The translations under genes were made by a program, and so were the position numbers. From Ramlibacter pallidus (GTDB lineage Bacteria; Pseudomonadota; Gammaproteobacteria; Burkholderiales; Burkholderiaceae_C): a stretch of DNA of 64,000 nt. Each line of letters opens with the position of its first letter. Positions within the stretch are counted from its first letter, which is position 1. The notes under the pieces were generated by a model that was not told the DNA's origin, searched no databases, and saw nothing but the letters and a program-made list of their open reading frames with translations. Below, in pieces: positions 55,549 to 62,474 of this stretch. The DNA lies in the NCBI RefSeq assembly GCF_015070875.1, contig NZ_JADDIV010000001.1, positions 215,045 to 279,044 on the forward strand. The letters run 5' to 3'.

Positions 55549-56009
55549 GAGCGAGCCTCCTGCGTGCCATGCGCTGCATGCAGCGCCATCGTCCATCGAG
55601 CATACCGTCGGACGTGCGGCCTCCCGCTTTGCAGGCCTGCACGGCAAGCCGCCAGGGTCGCATCCGGATCCAGGTGCAGTGCCAGCTTGACCTGGTCCTT
55701 GAACTGCTCCGAGAAATGGCCGGTGGCCAGTCGTCGTAGGATGCACTCGACCAGGGCGGACCTGTGGGCGCGCCCCAGCCCGCAGTGCTTCAGGCGGCGG
55801 CACATCTTGGCCCGCGCCCGTCCGTGCCACAGGCCCTTCGTCTCGGCGAGCACGAAGTCGACGCAGCGCTGCACGGCGACCGGTTCGCATGCGGCGACGT
55901 CGTCGATCATCGCGTCGAGTTGGGGCCGGGTCAGGGTCGCGAATTCCGCATGGGGCGCCGGAATGGATGCCGCCGGAACGCGCGCGGCAAGCGCCTTGTC
56001 AGCCCGCAC
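55482..56009 (-). CDS. Small hypothetical protein, helical, Arg/Cys-rich
   Basis: A frame of about 175 residues with a plausible protein in its centre: FATLTRPQLDAMIDDVAACE, FVLAETKGLWHGRARAKMCRRLKHCGLGRAHR, and FSEQFKDQVKLALHLDPDATLAACR. I recall similar small helical proteins in Burkholderiales but not a function. A GTG at 56009, overlapping the preceding stop by 11 nt, is a possible start. The last 20 or so residues overlap the VOC gene in another frame and may not be meaningful. Confidence 0.55.
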   Translation of the reverse strand: MRADKALAARVPAASIPAPHAEFATLTRPQLDAMIDDVAACEPVAVQRCVDFVLAETKGLWHGRARAKMCRRLKHCGLGRAHRSALVECILRRLATGHFSEQFKDQVKLALHLDPDATLAACRAGLQSGRPHVRRYARWTMALHAAHGTQEARSCSHTSSSASAISPGRWPSTTP

Positions 56010-56436
56010 CGGCGAAGACCTTCCGCACGGCTGCAGCCACCGTCGAAGCGGCCGCGCTGGCGGGCAGGATGGTCCCGGCCTGCACGGGGACGTGACCGGA
56101 GCCATCCAGCCGGTTCTCCTGCACCAGGATCTGCGCCGGCGAATAGTGGACCTGAACCAGGGTCGGAGAGCTCCTGGCAAGGGCCGACCAACCCGCCACG
56201 CCCGCGACGGACGCGAGGGGGAACGCGACGCGATCGCCCCCCTCGCGTGGCAGGAGGTTCTGGCGCGAGCAGGAGCGAACCACGTCCAGCAGTTCACCGA
56301 GAACGGCGTCATCGGCTTCACACGAGACCGCCATACCCGGCGGGTGCGCCACCCAGAATCCACCCTCGCCTTCCTGCGAACTCGGGCAGAGCAGGAAGGC
56401 GCCCTTGCGCCGGTACACGGAGACCAGTTGCTTCAC
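55999..56436 (-). CDS. Hypothetical protein
   Basis: A 145-residue soluble protein without a recognised domain (KQLVSVYRRKGAFLLCPSSQEGEGGFWVAHP near the start). It contains VHYSPAQILVQENRLDG, which faintly resembles VEFSPAQILEATDVPL in the protein at 57780. The GTG start overlaps the stop of the NTF2-like gene (GTGA), so the three genes here are tightly coupled. Confidence 0.6.
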   Translation of the reverse strand: MKQLVSVYRRKGAFLLCPSSQEGEGGFWVAHPPGMAVSCEADDAVLGELLDVVRSCSRQNLLPREGGDRVAFPLASVAGVAGWSALARSSPTLVQVHYSPAQILVQENRLDGSGHVPVQAGTILPASAAASTVAAAVRKVFAGAG

Positions 56437-56894
56437 CCGCCTTCACCCGGCTGCAGGACCCCGCGCAAGTACCTGACGACGATCGTGTCGTCGCCCGGAT
56501 GGTTCTCCGGTGCGACCGGGGTGAGCTGGGCCAGCACGCAGAGCCAGCCATCGGGCGTGCGGACGTAGGTGTCGGTATAGCAGGTCATGCCTACCGCTTC
56601 CACTCCATCGCGCATGCGCGTCCACTTGTTGGTGGCGCCGACCAGCGCGATGTCACCCACCAGCGTGATGCGCTGGTCGCGCATGTCCCAGTACGTGATG
56701 ACGGCGGGGTCGAACCCCGTTTTCCAGGTCTTCAGGTAGGACGCGCGGTCGATGTGCAGGCCGCCCGGGTACAGGGCGCGAAAGGACGGATGGAGGATCG
56801 CATCGTGCGACGCCACGTCGTTGGTGACGAAGTTGTGGATGAAGCGCTTGTTCAGGCGGGCCAGCGCCTGGAGGTCGGACTCGGTGGTTGTCAA
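56433..56894 (-). CDS. NTF2-like/SnoaL-type protein
   Basis: A 153-residue protein of the NTF2-like superfamily (DUF4440/SnoaL type). It has NKRFIHNFVTNDVASHDAILHPSFRALYPGG at residues 14-44 and the typical end VYTDTYVR..DGWLCVLAQLTPVAPE. Starting at a TTG at 56894 gives AAGGAG at 7 nt; an upstream in-frame ATG would add Arg/Pro-rich residues. Such proteins are often isomerases or small dehydratases, and function here is unknown. Confidence 0.75.
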   Translation of the reverse strand: MTTTESDLQALARLNKRFIHNFVTNDVASHDAILHPSFRALYPGGLHIDRASYLKTWKTGFDPAVITYWDMRDQRITLVGDIALVGATNKWTRMRDGVEAVGMTCYTDTYVRTPDGWLCVLAQLTPVAPENHPGDDTIVVRYLRGVLQPGEGG

Positions 56895-56988
56895 TGCATC
56901 TCCTTCCGGCGAGCCCCGGAGTTTTCCAGCATTGCGAGGGCGGCGCAACGCCCCTGGGCCGGTTCACGCCCGGACCGTGGAAAGCTGC

Positions 56989-57447
56989 CTAGGCCACGCC
57001 TCTCGCCGCTTCGGCGCGGCGAAGGAGCTCCTGCGCCAGGGGATGCTCCCCGAGCGGATTGAGTCTCTCACCCGCGGGGATGAAGGTCACCAGGCGCCCA
57101 AGCTTGCCGGGCCGGGCCAGGTGCAGCGTCATCAACGGCGGGCTGAGATGCAGGGATGCGTCCACCTTCACGATGTCGCGCAGCTCGATGCGGTCCTTCG
57201 TCCTGCCACGGCGCACCAGCAGGTAGCTTCCGCAGTCCAAGACCTCGTCTGCCGTGTCCTGAACGAGCAGCTTCTGGAAAAGGTAGAAGACGGCGACGAC
57301 GAGGGCGAGTCCGAGCGCGCTGGCCGGATGCGCCAGAAGCTCTCCGTCCAGCAAGCCCCCAATGGCGGCCACCCCCATGAACCCGTAGAAGACCAGGGGG
57401 AAGACTCTCTTGGAGAGAACACCGGAGAAGGAAGTGAGGTGGCGCAC
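56989..57447 (-). CDS. Hypothetical membrane protein, PH-like
   Basis: A 152-residue protein with two spans (about 12-32 and 42-60) and a soluble part (VLDCGSYLLVRRGRTKDRIELRDIVKVDAS) resembling bacterial PH-domain membrane proteins. The start is a GTG with no good Shine-Dalgarno sequence. It stands alone between short gaps in the minus-strand small-gene run. Confidence 0.62.
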   Translation of the reverse strand: MRHLTSFSGVLSKRVFPLVFYGFMGVAAIGGLLDGELLAHPASALGLALVVAVFYLFQKLLVQDTADEVLDCGSYLLVRRGRTKDRIELRDIVKVDASLHLSPPLMTLHLARPGKLGRLVTFIPAGERLNPLGEHPLAQELLRRAEAARGVA

Positions 57448-57486
57448 GGTACAGGATGGGGCCGATGCTCCTCGAAGGATATCGCG

Positions 57487-57783
57487 TCAGTCTGGAACGT
57501 CAGGAGCGGAGCGCGCCGGCTTCAGCAGGACCAGCGCGCAGAACACCAACGTCAGCAGCCCCGGCGCGAGCGCCATGAGGATTTCGCCGCGCACGAAGAA
57601 GTGCTGCATCACGAGGACCGGTACCACGCCCAGGCCCGCGCCCGCAAGCAACAGCCACGCCGCCACGACCTGTCCTCGCCGGTCACGCGACGCTTCGCCG
57701 CGACCGCGTGCCAGGAACCACAGCGTCAACGCCATCAAGGCGATGAGCCCCTGCCAGAGGAGGAGTCCGAGAAAGTCTTTCAA
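57487..57783 (-). CDS. Hypothetical small membrane protein
   Basis: A 98-residue, three-span protein (spans about 5-24, 38-60 and 68-90). The TTG start overlaps the stop of the gene at 57780 (TTGA), suggesting translational coupling. No family was recognised. Confidence 0.6.
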   Translation of the reverse strand: MKDFLGLLLWQGLIALMALTLWFLARGRGEASRDRRGQVVAAWLLLAGAGLGVVPVLVMQHFFVRGEILMALAPGLLTLVFCALVLLKPARSAPDVPD

Positions 57784-58124
57784 GGTGGGCCGTCCCCAGC
57801 ATCAGTTGCCCGCAAGATCGCTTTCACATCGGCCAGGTCTTCCTCCGCGAACACCCTTTCCCACGAAGGAACGGGGCCGGAGCGTTCGGACACCCTCAGG
57901 TAGAGGAGCTGGTTGCGGTACACCCAGTCGACCAGGAGGCCCTTGCAGACGAAGAGTGTCACTCGGCCCTCGACGTCCTGCAGCGGGACGTCCGTGGCTT
58001 CCAGGATCTGCGCCGGGGAGAACTCCACCAGACGGACACCGCGGAGGGGCGAGGGGCACGAGGCAACGAACTGGCGCAGCGACACCAGCTTCGCGTCGAG
58101 GTCCGATCGGGATGCGTGCATCAT
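57780..58124 (-). CDS. Hypothetical soluble protein
   Basis: A 114-residue protein: DAKLVSLRQFVASCPSPLRG, then VEFSPAQILEATDVPLQDVEG and LYLRVSERSGPVPSWERVFAEEDLADVKAIL. No domain was recognised. It is coupled to the small membrane protein gene after it. The SPAQIL motif is shared with the protein at 55999; relatedness is uncertain. Confidence 0.6.
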   Translation of the reverse strand: MMHASRSDLDAKLVSLRQFVASCPSPLRGVRLVEFSPAQILEATDVPLQDVEGRVTLFVCKGLLVDWVYRNQLLYLRVSERSGPVPSWERVFAEEDLADVKAILRATDAGDGPP

Positions 58125-58155
58125 GGGAGGAGGGGTGGAAGCGCGTGCAGCAGCC

Positions 58156-58455
58156 TCAAGAAACCACCTCGTAGTGCCGCACGACCCGATCGTAGTCGAC
58201 CATCATCTCCTGCACCTTCTCGGGCACCACGGCGACGTCCACCGCATCGCCGGCAAAGGCGCGGATGGCTTCGAGGGACGCCCACTGGGTCACCACCAGG
58301 AACTCGACGCCTTCCGGCAGGGCGCGCCGGAGGATGGAGGCGCCCTGGAATCCCGGCAAGGCACGAATGGCCGGGAAGGTCTCGGCATGCAGGTGTTCGA
58401 CGTAGGCGTCGGCGCGAGAGCTCTTCGCAAGACCACGCCACTGGCGAGAGATCAT
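58156..58455 (-). CDS. Antibiotic biosynthesis monooxygenase-like (ABM) protein
   Basis: A 99-residue protein of the ABM/dimeric alpha-beta barrel superfamily. It reads MISRQWRGLAKSSRADAYVEHL at the N-terminus and has PGFQGASILRRALPEGVEFLVVTQWASLEAIRAFAG in the middle, the usual ABM strand-helix pattern. It is probably a small oxygenase or heme/intermediate-binding protein of unknown function. Confidence 0.8.
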   Translation of the reverse strand: MISRQWRGLAKSSRADAYVEHLHAETFPAIRALPGFQGASILRRALPEGVEFLVVTQWASLEAIRAFAGDAVDVAVVPEKVQEMMVDYDRVVRHYEVVS

Positions 58456-58480
58456 CAACAGGCTCCTTGGGTTGCGCCGT

Positions 58481-58900
58481 TCACAGGCGCTTGCGCATGA
58501 TCGCGAGGTAGTACTCGCCCACGTAATTGTCCATGCGGGCCGCTTCCTCGTAGCCGTGCCGCGCATAGAAGCGCGGGGCCTGCCACTCGAAGGTCTCGAG
58601 GGCCGCATTCCTGGCCCCGAGTTCGCGCGCGATCCGCTCTGCTTCCATGAGCAAGCGGGATCCGATGCCGTTGCGCCGGGCATCCTCGCGGACCCAGAGG
58701 ACCTCGACGCGCAACCAGTGCAGCGCCACCACCGCCCGCAGGCCGCCGACGACCTGCCCCTCCGCGTCGCGGGCGTTCAGGCGGATGGACTGGACCTCCG
58801 GGTACTCGCCCACGTGCCGGTAGTTGAACTCCCGCAGCTGGCGCCCGACATAGCCGGAGCGGACCTCCTCCTCGGTGGCGGGCGAGATGGTGATGTTCAT
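58481..58900 (-). CDS. GNAT-family N-acetyltransferase
   Basis: A 139-residue acetyltransferase. The acetyl-CoA motif is LWVREDARRNGIGSRLLMEAERIA (about 70-93), with RRNGIG as the pyrophosphate loop, and the C-terminal YARHGYEEAARMDNYVG is typical of GNAT enzymes. Its ATG immediately follows a truncated attC (58904-58950) and overlaps the stop of the first cassette ORF (ATGA), so translation may be coupled to the cassette array. Acceptor substrate unknown. Confidence 0.85.
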   Translation of the reverse strand: MNITISPATEEEVRSGYVGRQLREFNYRHVGEYPEVQSIRLNARDAEGQVVGGLRAVVALHWLRVEVLWVREDARRNGIGSRLLMEAERIARELGARNAALETFEWQAPRFYARHGYEEAARMDNYVGEYYLAIMRKRL

Positions 58901-59358
58901 GGATCTCCGCTCGTGCGTGTTCGCGTCGACCGACCTGTTAGGGCATCACTCCTCCGAAGCCAGAGGACACCTCCAGCTCCGACCAGTGCAACACAGATCG
59001 CGATGGGCAGATTGAAGATGGAGAGCGCCAAGAACCCAAGCAGAAGGCCGACGCCCGGGTACAGGTTCTCATCCTCTGCCCGTACCGCGCGAAGGGAAAA
59101 CGCAACGGCTGCTCCAGCCAACAACCAGGAGAGCACTTGAATCAGCTGAATTGCGCCGCCATCGGTGAGCAGAAGAATACTAGGCGATTTCAATTCCAAG
59201 AACGCATAAGGCTTCGGTGTCCGGACCAAGCCATGCTCAGTCAGCCAGTTCAGAATGTGCGCGCTTCCCGGAACGAGGACGCGCTCGGCATGCCAGCCTG
59301 CCACCCCGAACAGCAGCGCGAAACCTCCGGCGACAAGCGATATCGGACCGCACCGCAT
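58897..59358 (-). CDS. Cassette gene: four-span membrane protein
   Basis: A 153-residue membrane protein: spans at about 5-23, 70-92, 98-116 and 118-135. Unrecognised. Its ATG is 5 nt from the R' core of attC at 59364. The last 12 or so residues (TGRSTRTRTSGDP) are encoded by a truncated attC, and the stop overlaps the start of the GNAT gene as ATGA. The absence of a ribosome-binding site is discussed in the findings. Confidence 0.7.
   Translation of the reverse strand: MRCGPISLVAGGFALLFGVAGWHAERVLVPGSAHILNWLTEHGLVRTPKPYAFLELKSPSILLLTDGGAIQLIQVLSWLLAGAAVAFSLRAVRAEDENLYPGVGLLLGFLALSIFNLPIAICVALVGAGGVLWLRRSDALTGRSTRTRTSGDP
58904..58950 (-). other. Truncated attC (left half-site), array boundary
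   Basis: On the minus strand GCCCTAACAGGTCGGTCGAC and the following GCGAACACGC give the R'' and L'' side of an attC. The L' and R' side is missing, replaced by the start of the GNAT gene at 58900. It is the last (oldest) recognisable site of the array. Confidence 0.8.
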
Positions 59359-59363
59359 GTGAT

Positions 59364-59478
59364 GCCTAACGTGAAGGTGACCGGCGCGTTGCGGCAAGGG
59401 GCCGCACGGCGCATGCTTTCCAACGGCACTGTGCGGCCCCTTGCCGCAACGTGTCCGGGTCGACCGACCTGCTAGATT
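59364..59478 (-). other. attC site B (115 bp)
   Basis: Plus-strand ends are GCCTAAC (59364) and GCTAGAT (59478), the latter a one-base variant of the GTTRRRY core complement. The stem arms GTTGCGGCAAGGGGCCGCAC and its complement give a long hairpin. It is nearly identical to site J. Confidence 0.85.
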
Positions 59479-60282
59479 TCACCGTGCCCGGACTTCCCAC
59501 TCTGAAGTGAAGTCCTCCACCAATCTTAGCGCGCGTTCTTCGATTCGTCGCCAGCATGCAATGTTCTCGGAGCTGAATGAAATCCTGGTCCAGACGTCGG
59601 CGCGGAGTCGCCGGATTTCCGAGCAGCGACCGCGACCTCGGTCATTCACATACCCATAGCAGAAGATCTGCGATTCATCCGCTGCCGATCCTTTTGGGAC
59701 AAGTCGAATCACCCGCGAGCCGCTGGGACTTGCCTTCTGAAACGCAACAAGGGCAATGGAATCAGCGGCACGCGCTAGACGCGCTTCAGCTGGCAAAAAC
59801 TCGCCGAAGGTCTCGGCATCCTTCGGCCTGCTAGATCCGTCTTCACTCCAGAAGAGTTCGATCTCAGTCAGGTAAGCGTCCCCGCGATTCTCACGGCGAC
59901 GTGCTGAACTGTCCGCGAGAAAACTCGGGATCATTTCTGGCGCGAGCGCATGTATCTGAAGCCACGTACGCGCGACTGACATAGGCTTCTGCTGGCCGTG
60001 TACGATTTCCATGTCACCGCGCTTGTGAATCCGATACGCATCAATCTGCAGGAAGTTGGCCGGATATCTCAGCAGGTATGGCCCGATGGGCAGTGTCTGA
60101 GTGGTTGATCGGGAATCTGTGCCCTTGTACTCGCCGTCAGGGCAAACGCGCTGCGTGAGGTGATCCTCGATCGAACGGGCCTGCAATTGTTCATGTTCAA
60201 TCTTCCGCGAATCGCACGCCGCTAGGCACAAGCAAGCGGCCACAGCTAAGACGACGCATCGGCGGACAGGCAGCCAAGTCAC
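59479..60282 (-). CDS. Cassette gene: predicted lipoprotein
   Basis: A 267-residue predicted lipoprotein. A basic N-terminus and hydrophobic core end in the lipobox LAAC (Cys23). The mature chain has no domain I recognise; it is rich in charged residues, with several cysteines (VCPDGEYKG, FCYGYVNDRGRGRC, NIACW). Start is a GTG at 60282, 8 nt from attC C. The stop is at the very edge of attC B. Envelope anchoring is inferred from the lipobox only. Confidence 0.72.
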   Translation of the reverse strand: MTWLPVRRCVVLAVAACLCLAACDSRKIEHEQLQARSIEDHLTQRVCPDGEYKGTDSRSTTQTLPIGPYLLRYPANFLQIDAYRIHKRGDMEIVHGQQKPMSVARTWLQIHALAPEMIPSFLADSSARRRENRGDAYLTEIELFWSEDGSSRPKDAETFGEFLPAEARLARAADSIALVAFQKASPSGSRVIRLVPKGSAADESQIFCYGYVNDRGRGRCSEIRRLRADVWTRISFSSENIACWRRIEERALRLVEDFTSEWEVRAR

Positions 60283-60289
60283 TGGGTGA

Positions 60290-60372
60290 GCTCTAACGTC
60301 GAAGTTGACCGGCGGCCAGTGGGCGGGCGAAGCCCGCCAACAGGACGTCCGCGTCGAACGACCTGTTGGAGC
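60290..60372 (-). other. attC site C (83 bp, short)
   Basis: Plus-strand ends are GCTCTAAC and GTTGGAGC. It has the common R''/L'' and R'/L' arms, but the loop is only a short GGCGGGC-TTC-GCCCGCC hairpin. It is the shortest site of the array. Confidence 0.85.
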
Positions 60373-60571
60373 TCACGCAACTCCGTCGGTCCGATGTGCT
60401 CATGATGACCGCCTTGAGGCCGGCTGCGCCTTGAGAGCGCGGTATCCCGATCGATTCTGAGTCGACCGGATAGACGCCAGCTATGAGGTTCCGATTCAGC
60501 ACGGCGATGACGATGGCCTCCGTCGCGAAGACCGCCGCTAGCAGAGTGCTGATGCGCAAAATGCGGTTCAC
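60293..60571 (-). CDS. Cassette gene: small membrane-anchored protein
   Basis: A 92-residue frame. Residues 1-35 give one transmembrane or uncleaved signal segment (LRISTLLAAVFATEAIVIAVL). The rest is short and polar. The last 26 or so residues (ending AGFARPLAAGQLRR) are encoded by attC C, with the stop inside its R' core. Start is a GTG at 60571, 5 nt from attC D. Unrecognised. Confidence 0.55.
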   Translation of the reverse strand: MNRILRISTLLAAVFATEAIVIAVLNRNLIAGVYPVDSESIGIPRSQGAAGLKAVIMSTSDRRSCVSSNRSFDADVLLAGFARPLAAGQLRR

Positions 60572-60575
60572 GTGA

Positions 60576-60690
60576 GCTCTAGCGTCGAAGTGACCGCCAC
60601 GCTGCTGCGAGAGGCCGCGCGGCGCGCAATTTCCACGTGCGCTGCGTGGCCCCTTGCAGCAGCATGTCCGAGTCGACTGCCAAGTTAGGC
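60576..60690 (-). other. attC site D (115 bp)
   Basis: Plus-strand ends are GCTCTAGC and GTTAGGC. It has the same arms as its neighbours; the loop carries GCTGCTGCAAGGGGCCACGC and an imperfect complement. Confidence 0.85.
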
Positions 60691-60918
60691 ATCATCGCTC
60701 CCCTCCCTGTAGTGATGCATCACCTCCTGAGCCTGCTCGGGAGGCAAGCTCCAAGTGCTTTCGCACCTGCACCCCTCAACTGGGCATTCAATCCAGCCTC
60801 CCAAGGCTGGCTTGCCGCGGCTGCACAGCAGATGCTCCTGAAAGGGATGTCCGCAGCGCTCGCAAAGGCGGGGATTCGGGTCCAGATCGCCGAAGCGTGC
60901 ACGTACAACAGCGTTCAT
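60685..60918 (-). CDS. Cassette gene: small Cys-rich, zinc-ribbon-like protein
   Basis: A 77-residue protein with LCERCGHPFQEHLLCSRGK and WIECPVEGCRCESTW. The spacing of the cysteines (CxxC, then C-x(4)-CxC) and a HPF/EH pair suggest a small zinc-binding fold; this is inference. The stop is the TAA inside the R'' core of attC D, a classic cassette feature. Start is 8 nt from attC E. Confidence 0.72.
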   Translation of the reverse strand: MNAVVRARFGDLDPNPRLCERCGHPFQEHLLCSRGKPALGGWIECPVEGCRCESTWSLPPEQAQEVMHHYREGSDDA

Positions 60919-60926
60919 TCGATGCG

Positions 60927-61026
60927 GTCTAACGTCGGAAGCGGCATTGCGCCGCGAGGCTCACGCTCACCACCACGCCCTGCGGCGCATTGCCGGTGCG
61001 TTTCCGCGTCGAACGACCTGTTAGAC
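60927..61026 (-). other. attC site E (100 bp)
   Basis: Plus-strand ends are GTCTAAC (60927) and GTTAGAC (61026), giving symmetric R'' and R' cores. The stem has GGCATTGCGCCGC with its complement TGCGGCGCATTGCC, so it belongs to the second loop subtype (with G and I). Confidence 0.87.
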
Positions 61027-61039
61027 CTTGGCGCGACGC

Positions 61040-61498
61040 TCACAGTTTCAGGCTCCGAGCCGCCAGCTGAATGAACACACTTCGCTGAATGAATTGGCCC
61101 ATGTTGGCCGTCAGCCTCTCAGACACTAAGCAACTCTCGTCGAAAGCGTCGCGCATCGCATCGGGGCTGTATTGGGCAGCCTGGTGAACTTTCGTCATGG
61201 CCCAGATCTGCGCGCTACGTTCGACCTGTCGCTTCGTTCGCGCGCGGAGAAACGCGGAAAGCGAGGTGAACCCTTGAGCAGTGCACGGCAGCTCGCGCGG
61301 ATCCGTTGAGTACTCAAGAACTTCGATGCGCTCCGGCCAGACCACCACGTCAACGTCGTCGCTTCGCCCATTGGGTGAATCATACGAAGTCGAATCAAAG
61401 AAGCGCAACCGGCTATTTTCGCTTTGCGAGTAAGGAATGCCAAGCCGATGCATGCAGCGCCAAAGGGCGAACTTCACTATGGTGCAACGCTTGAACAT
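61040..61498 (-). CDS. Cassette gene: soluble protein, possibly fused to the upstream cassette gene
   Basis: A 152-residue protein if the ATG at 61498, 3 nt from the half-attC, is used: MFKRCTIVKFALWRCMHRLG at the start and DDVDVVVWPERIEVLEYSTD in the middle. No family recognised. The frame is open through the half-attC into the cassette upstream, so a fusion of 296 residues (61040-61930) is also possible. In that case the join is at about residue 135, where attC-encoded LPQRAGHLYVR sits. Confidence 0.6.
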   Translation of the reverse strand: MFKRCTIVKFALWRCMHRLGIPYSQSENSRLRFFDSTSYDSPNGRSDDVDVVVWPERIEVLEYSTDPRELPCTAQGFTSLSAFLRARTKRQVERSAQIWAMTKVHQAAQYSPDAMRDAFDESCLVSERLTANMGQFIQRSVFIQLAARSLKL

Positions 61499-61500
61499 GG

Positions 61501-61550
61501 GTCTAACGTAGAGGTGACCGGCACGTTGCGGCAAGGCGCCGCGGCGAAGC
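61501..61550 (-). other. Truncated attC (right half-site) F
   Basis: Plus-strand GTCTAACGTAGAGGTGACCG and the following CACGTTGCGGCAAGGCGCCGCGG form the R'/L' half of an attC. The R''/L'' half is absent, replaced by the end of the upstream cassette gene. Confidence 0.78.
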
Positions 61551-61930
61551 AAATACCAGCAAGACAGCGCCGACAGCACAAGTTCGGGAAAGTGCCTTGT
61601 CCAGGCGACTCCGGAGGCCAGGCTGCCCAGATACAAGGCTACAACAGTCCCGGAAAAGAGCAACCAGGCGTTGCTGGACCAAGAAGCTTTGCGCGCAAAG
61701 CCGAAGCAGGCAACCAGATACAGCGCACACAGCACGGCAATCGCGATGAGGATGGTCAAGAAGAGCCCATAGTTCTCGCGAGCCCACCGGACGTAAGCAT
61801 CGTTTGCAGGGGCAGGCGGCTCCAAGATCAAGCGGAGATGGTAAAAGCCATAGGCCGCAATGCCCCCATGGAAGGCCAACGACAAACCGAGGACTCCCAC
61901 AAGTGCGTAGAACACGTGCCGTTCGTTCAT
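61551..61930 (-). CDS. Cassette gene, 3' end lost: four-span membrane protein
   Basis: The first 127 residues or so of the frame 61040-61930: MNERHVFYALVGVLGLSLAF, then spans at about 55-78, 85-107 and 112-127. Its own stop has been lost at the half-attC, so the frame runs on into the next cassette. Start is 3 nt from attC G. No family recognised. The true end of the original protein is unknown. Confidence 0.6.
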
Positions 61931-61933
61931 GCG

Positions 61934-62046
61934 GGATAACGTGGGAGTTGACAGGCACGCAACGGCATTACGCCGCGAGGTGCACGATCACCTGGGCGCC
62001 TTGCGACGCAATGCCGTTGTGTGTCCGCGTCGAACGACTGTCAGAC
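61934..62046 (-). other. attC site G (113 bp)
   Basis: Plus-strand ends are GGATAAC and GTCAGAC. Loop subtype GGCATTACGCCGCGAGG with its complement; same arms as E and I. Confidence 0.85.
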
Positions 62047-62343
62047 CGCATCGGCGTCTCGGAAGTAGAAGGCATGGCCAGTCGCCTTGAAGAAGAACAC
62101 GTCAAGAAACGACGTCCGACGAACCCACTCAGTTGACAGCTCTGGGGGGCCGTCCAGACTTCTTCCGGCGTACTCTTCAGTGGTCCATTGCGTCTCGACA
62201 TTCCGACACGCATTCCTCTCTGCTTCTGCTTCGGATGAGGCGCGGACCAGGCGTGTCGTGTAGAAGCCAATAATGTCCTCCCCAGATCCTTCACTGGGCA
62301 CTCGAATCCCCGTTCCGTGGAGCATGACGCGGTAGTAGGGCAT
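62041..62343 (-). CDS. Cassette gene: conserved cassette-type small protein
   Basis: A 100-residue soluble protein: PYYRVMLHGTGIRVPSEG, FYTTRLVRASSEAEAERNA and WTTEEYAGRSL. I recognise the PYYRV-type pattern from hypothetical proteins that recur in integron arrays; function unknown. The stop TGA is inside the R'' core of attC G. Confidence 0.75.
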   Translation of the reverse strand: MPYYRVMLHGTGIRVPSEGSGEDIIGFYTTRLVRASSEAEAERNACRNVETQWTTEEYAGRSLDGPPELSTEWVRRTSFLDVFFFKATGHAFYFRDADAV

Positions 62344-62359
62344 GGGGAATTTCAGTGCG

Positions 62360-62473
62360 GTCTAACGTTGGAGTTGACCGGCACGTACCGGCGGGGCGCC
62401 GCGAGGCGTAAGGTCACCAGCACGCTTCGCGGCGCCCTGCCGGTGCGTGTCCGTGTCGAACGACCTGTTAGCC
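62360..62473 (-). other. attC site H (114 bp)
   Basis: Plus-strand ends are GTCTAAC and GTTAGCC. The stem is GTACCGGCGGGGCGCCGCGAG with an imperfect complement, a third loop subtype. Confidence 0.85.
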
Positions 62474-62474
62474 C

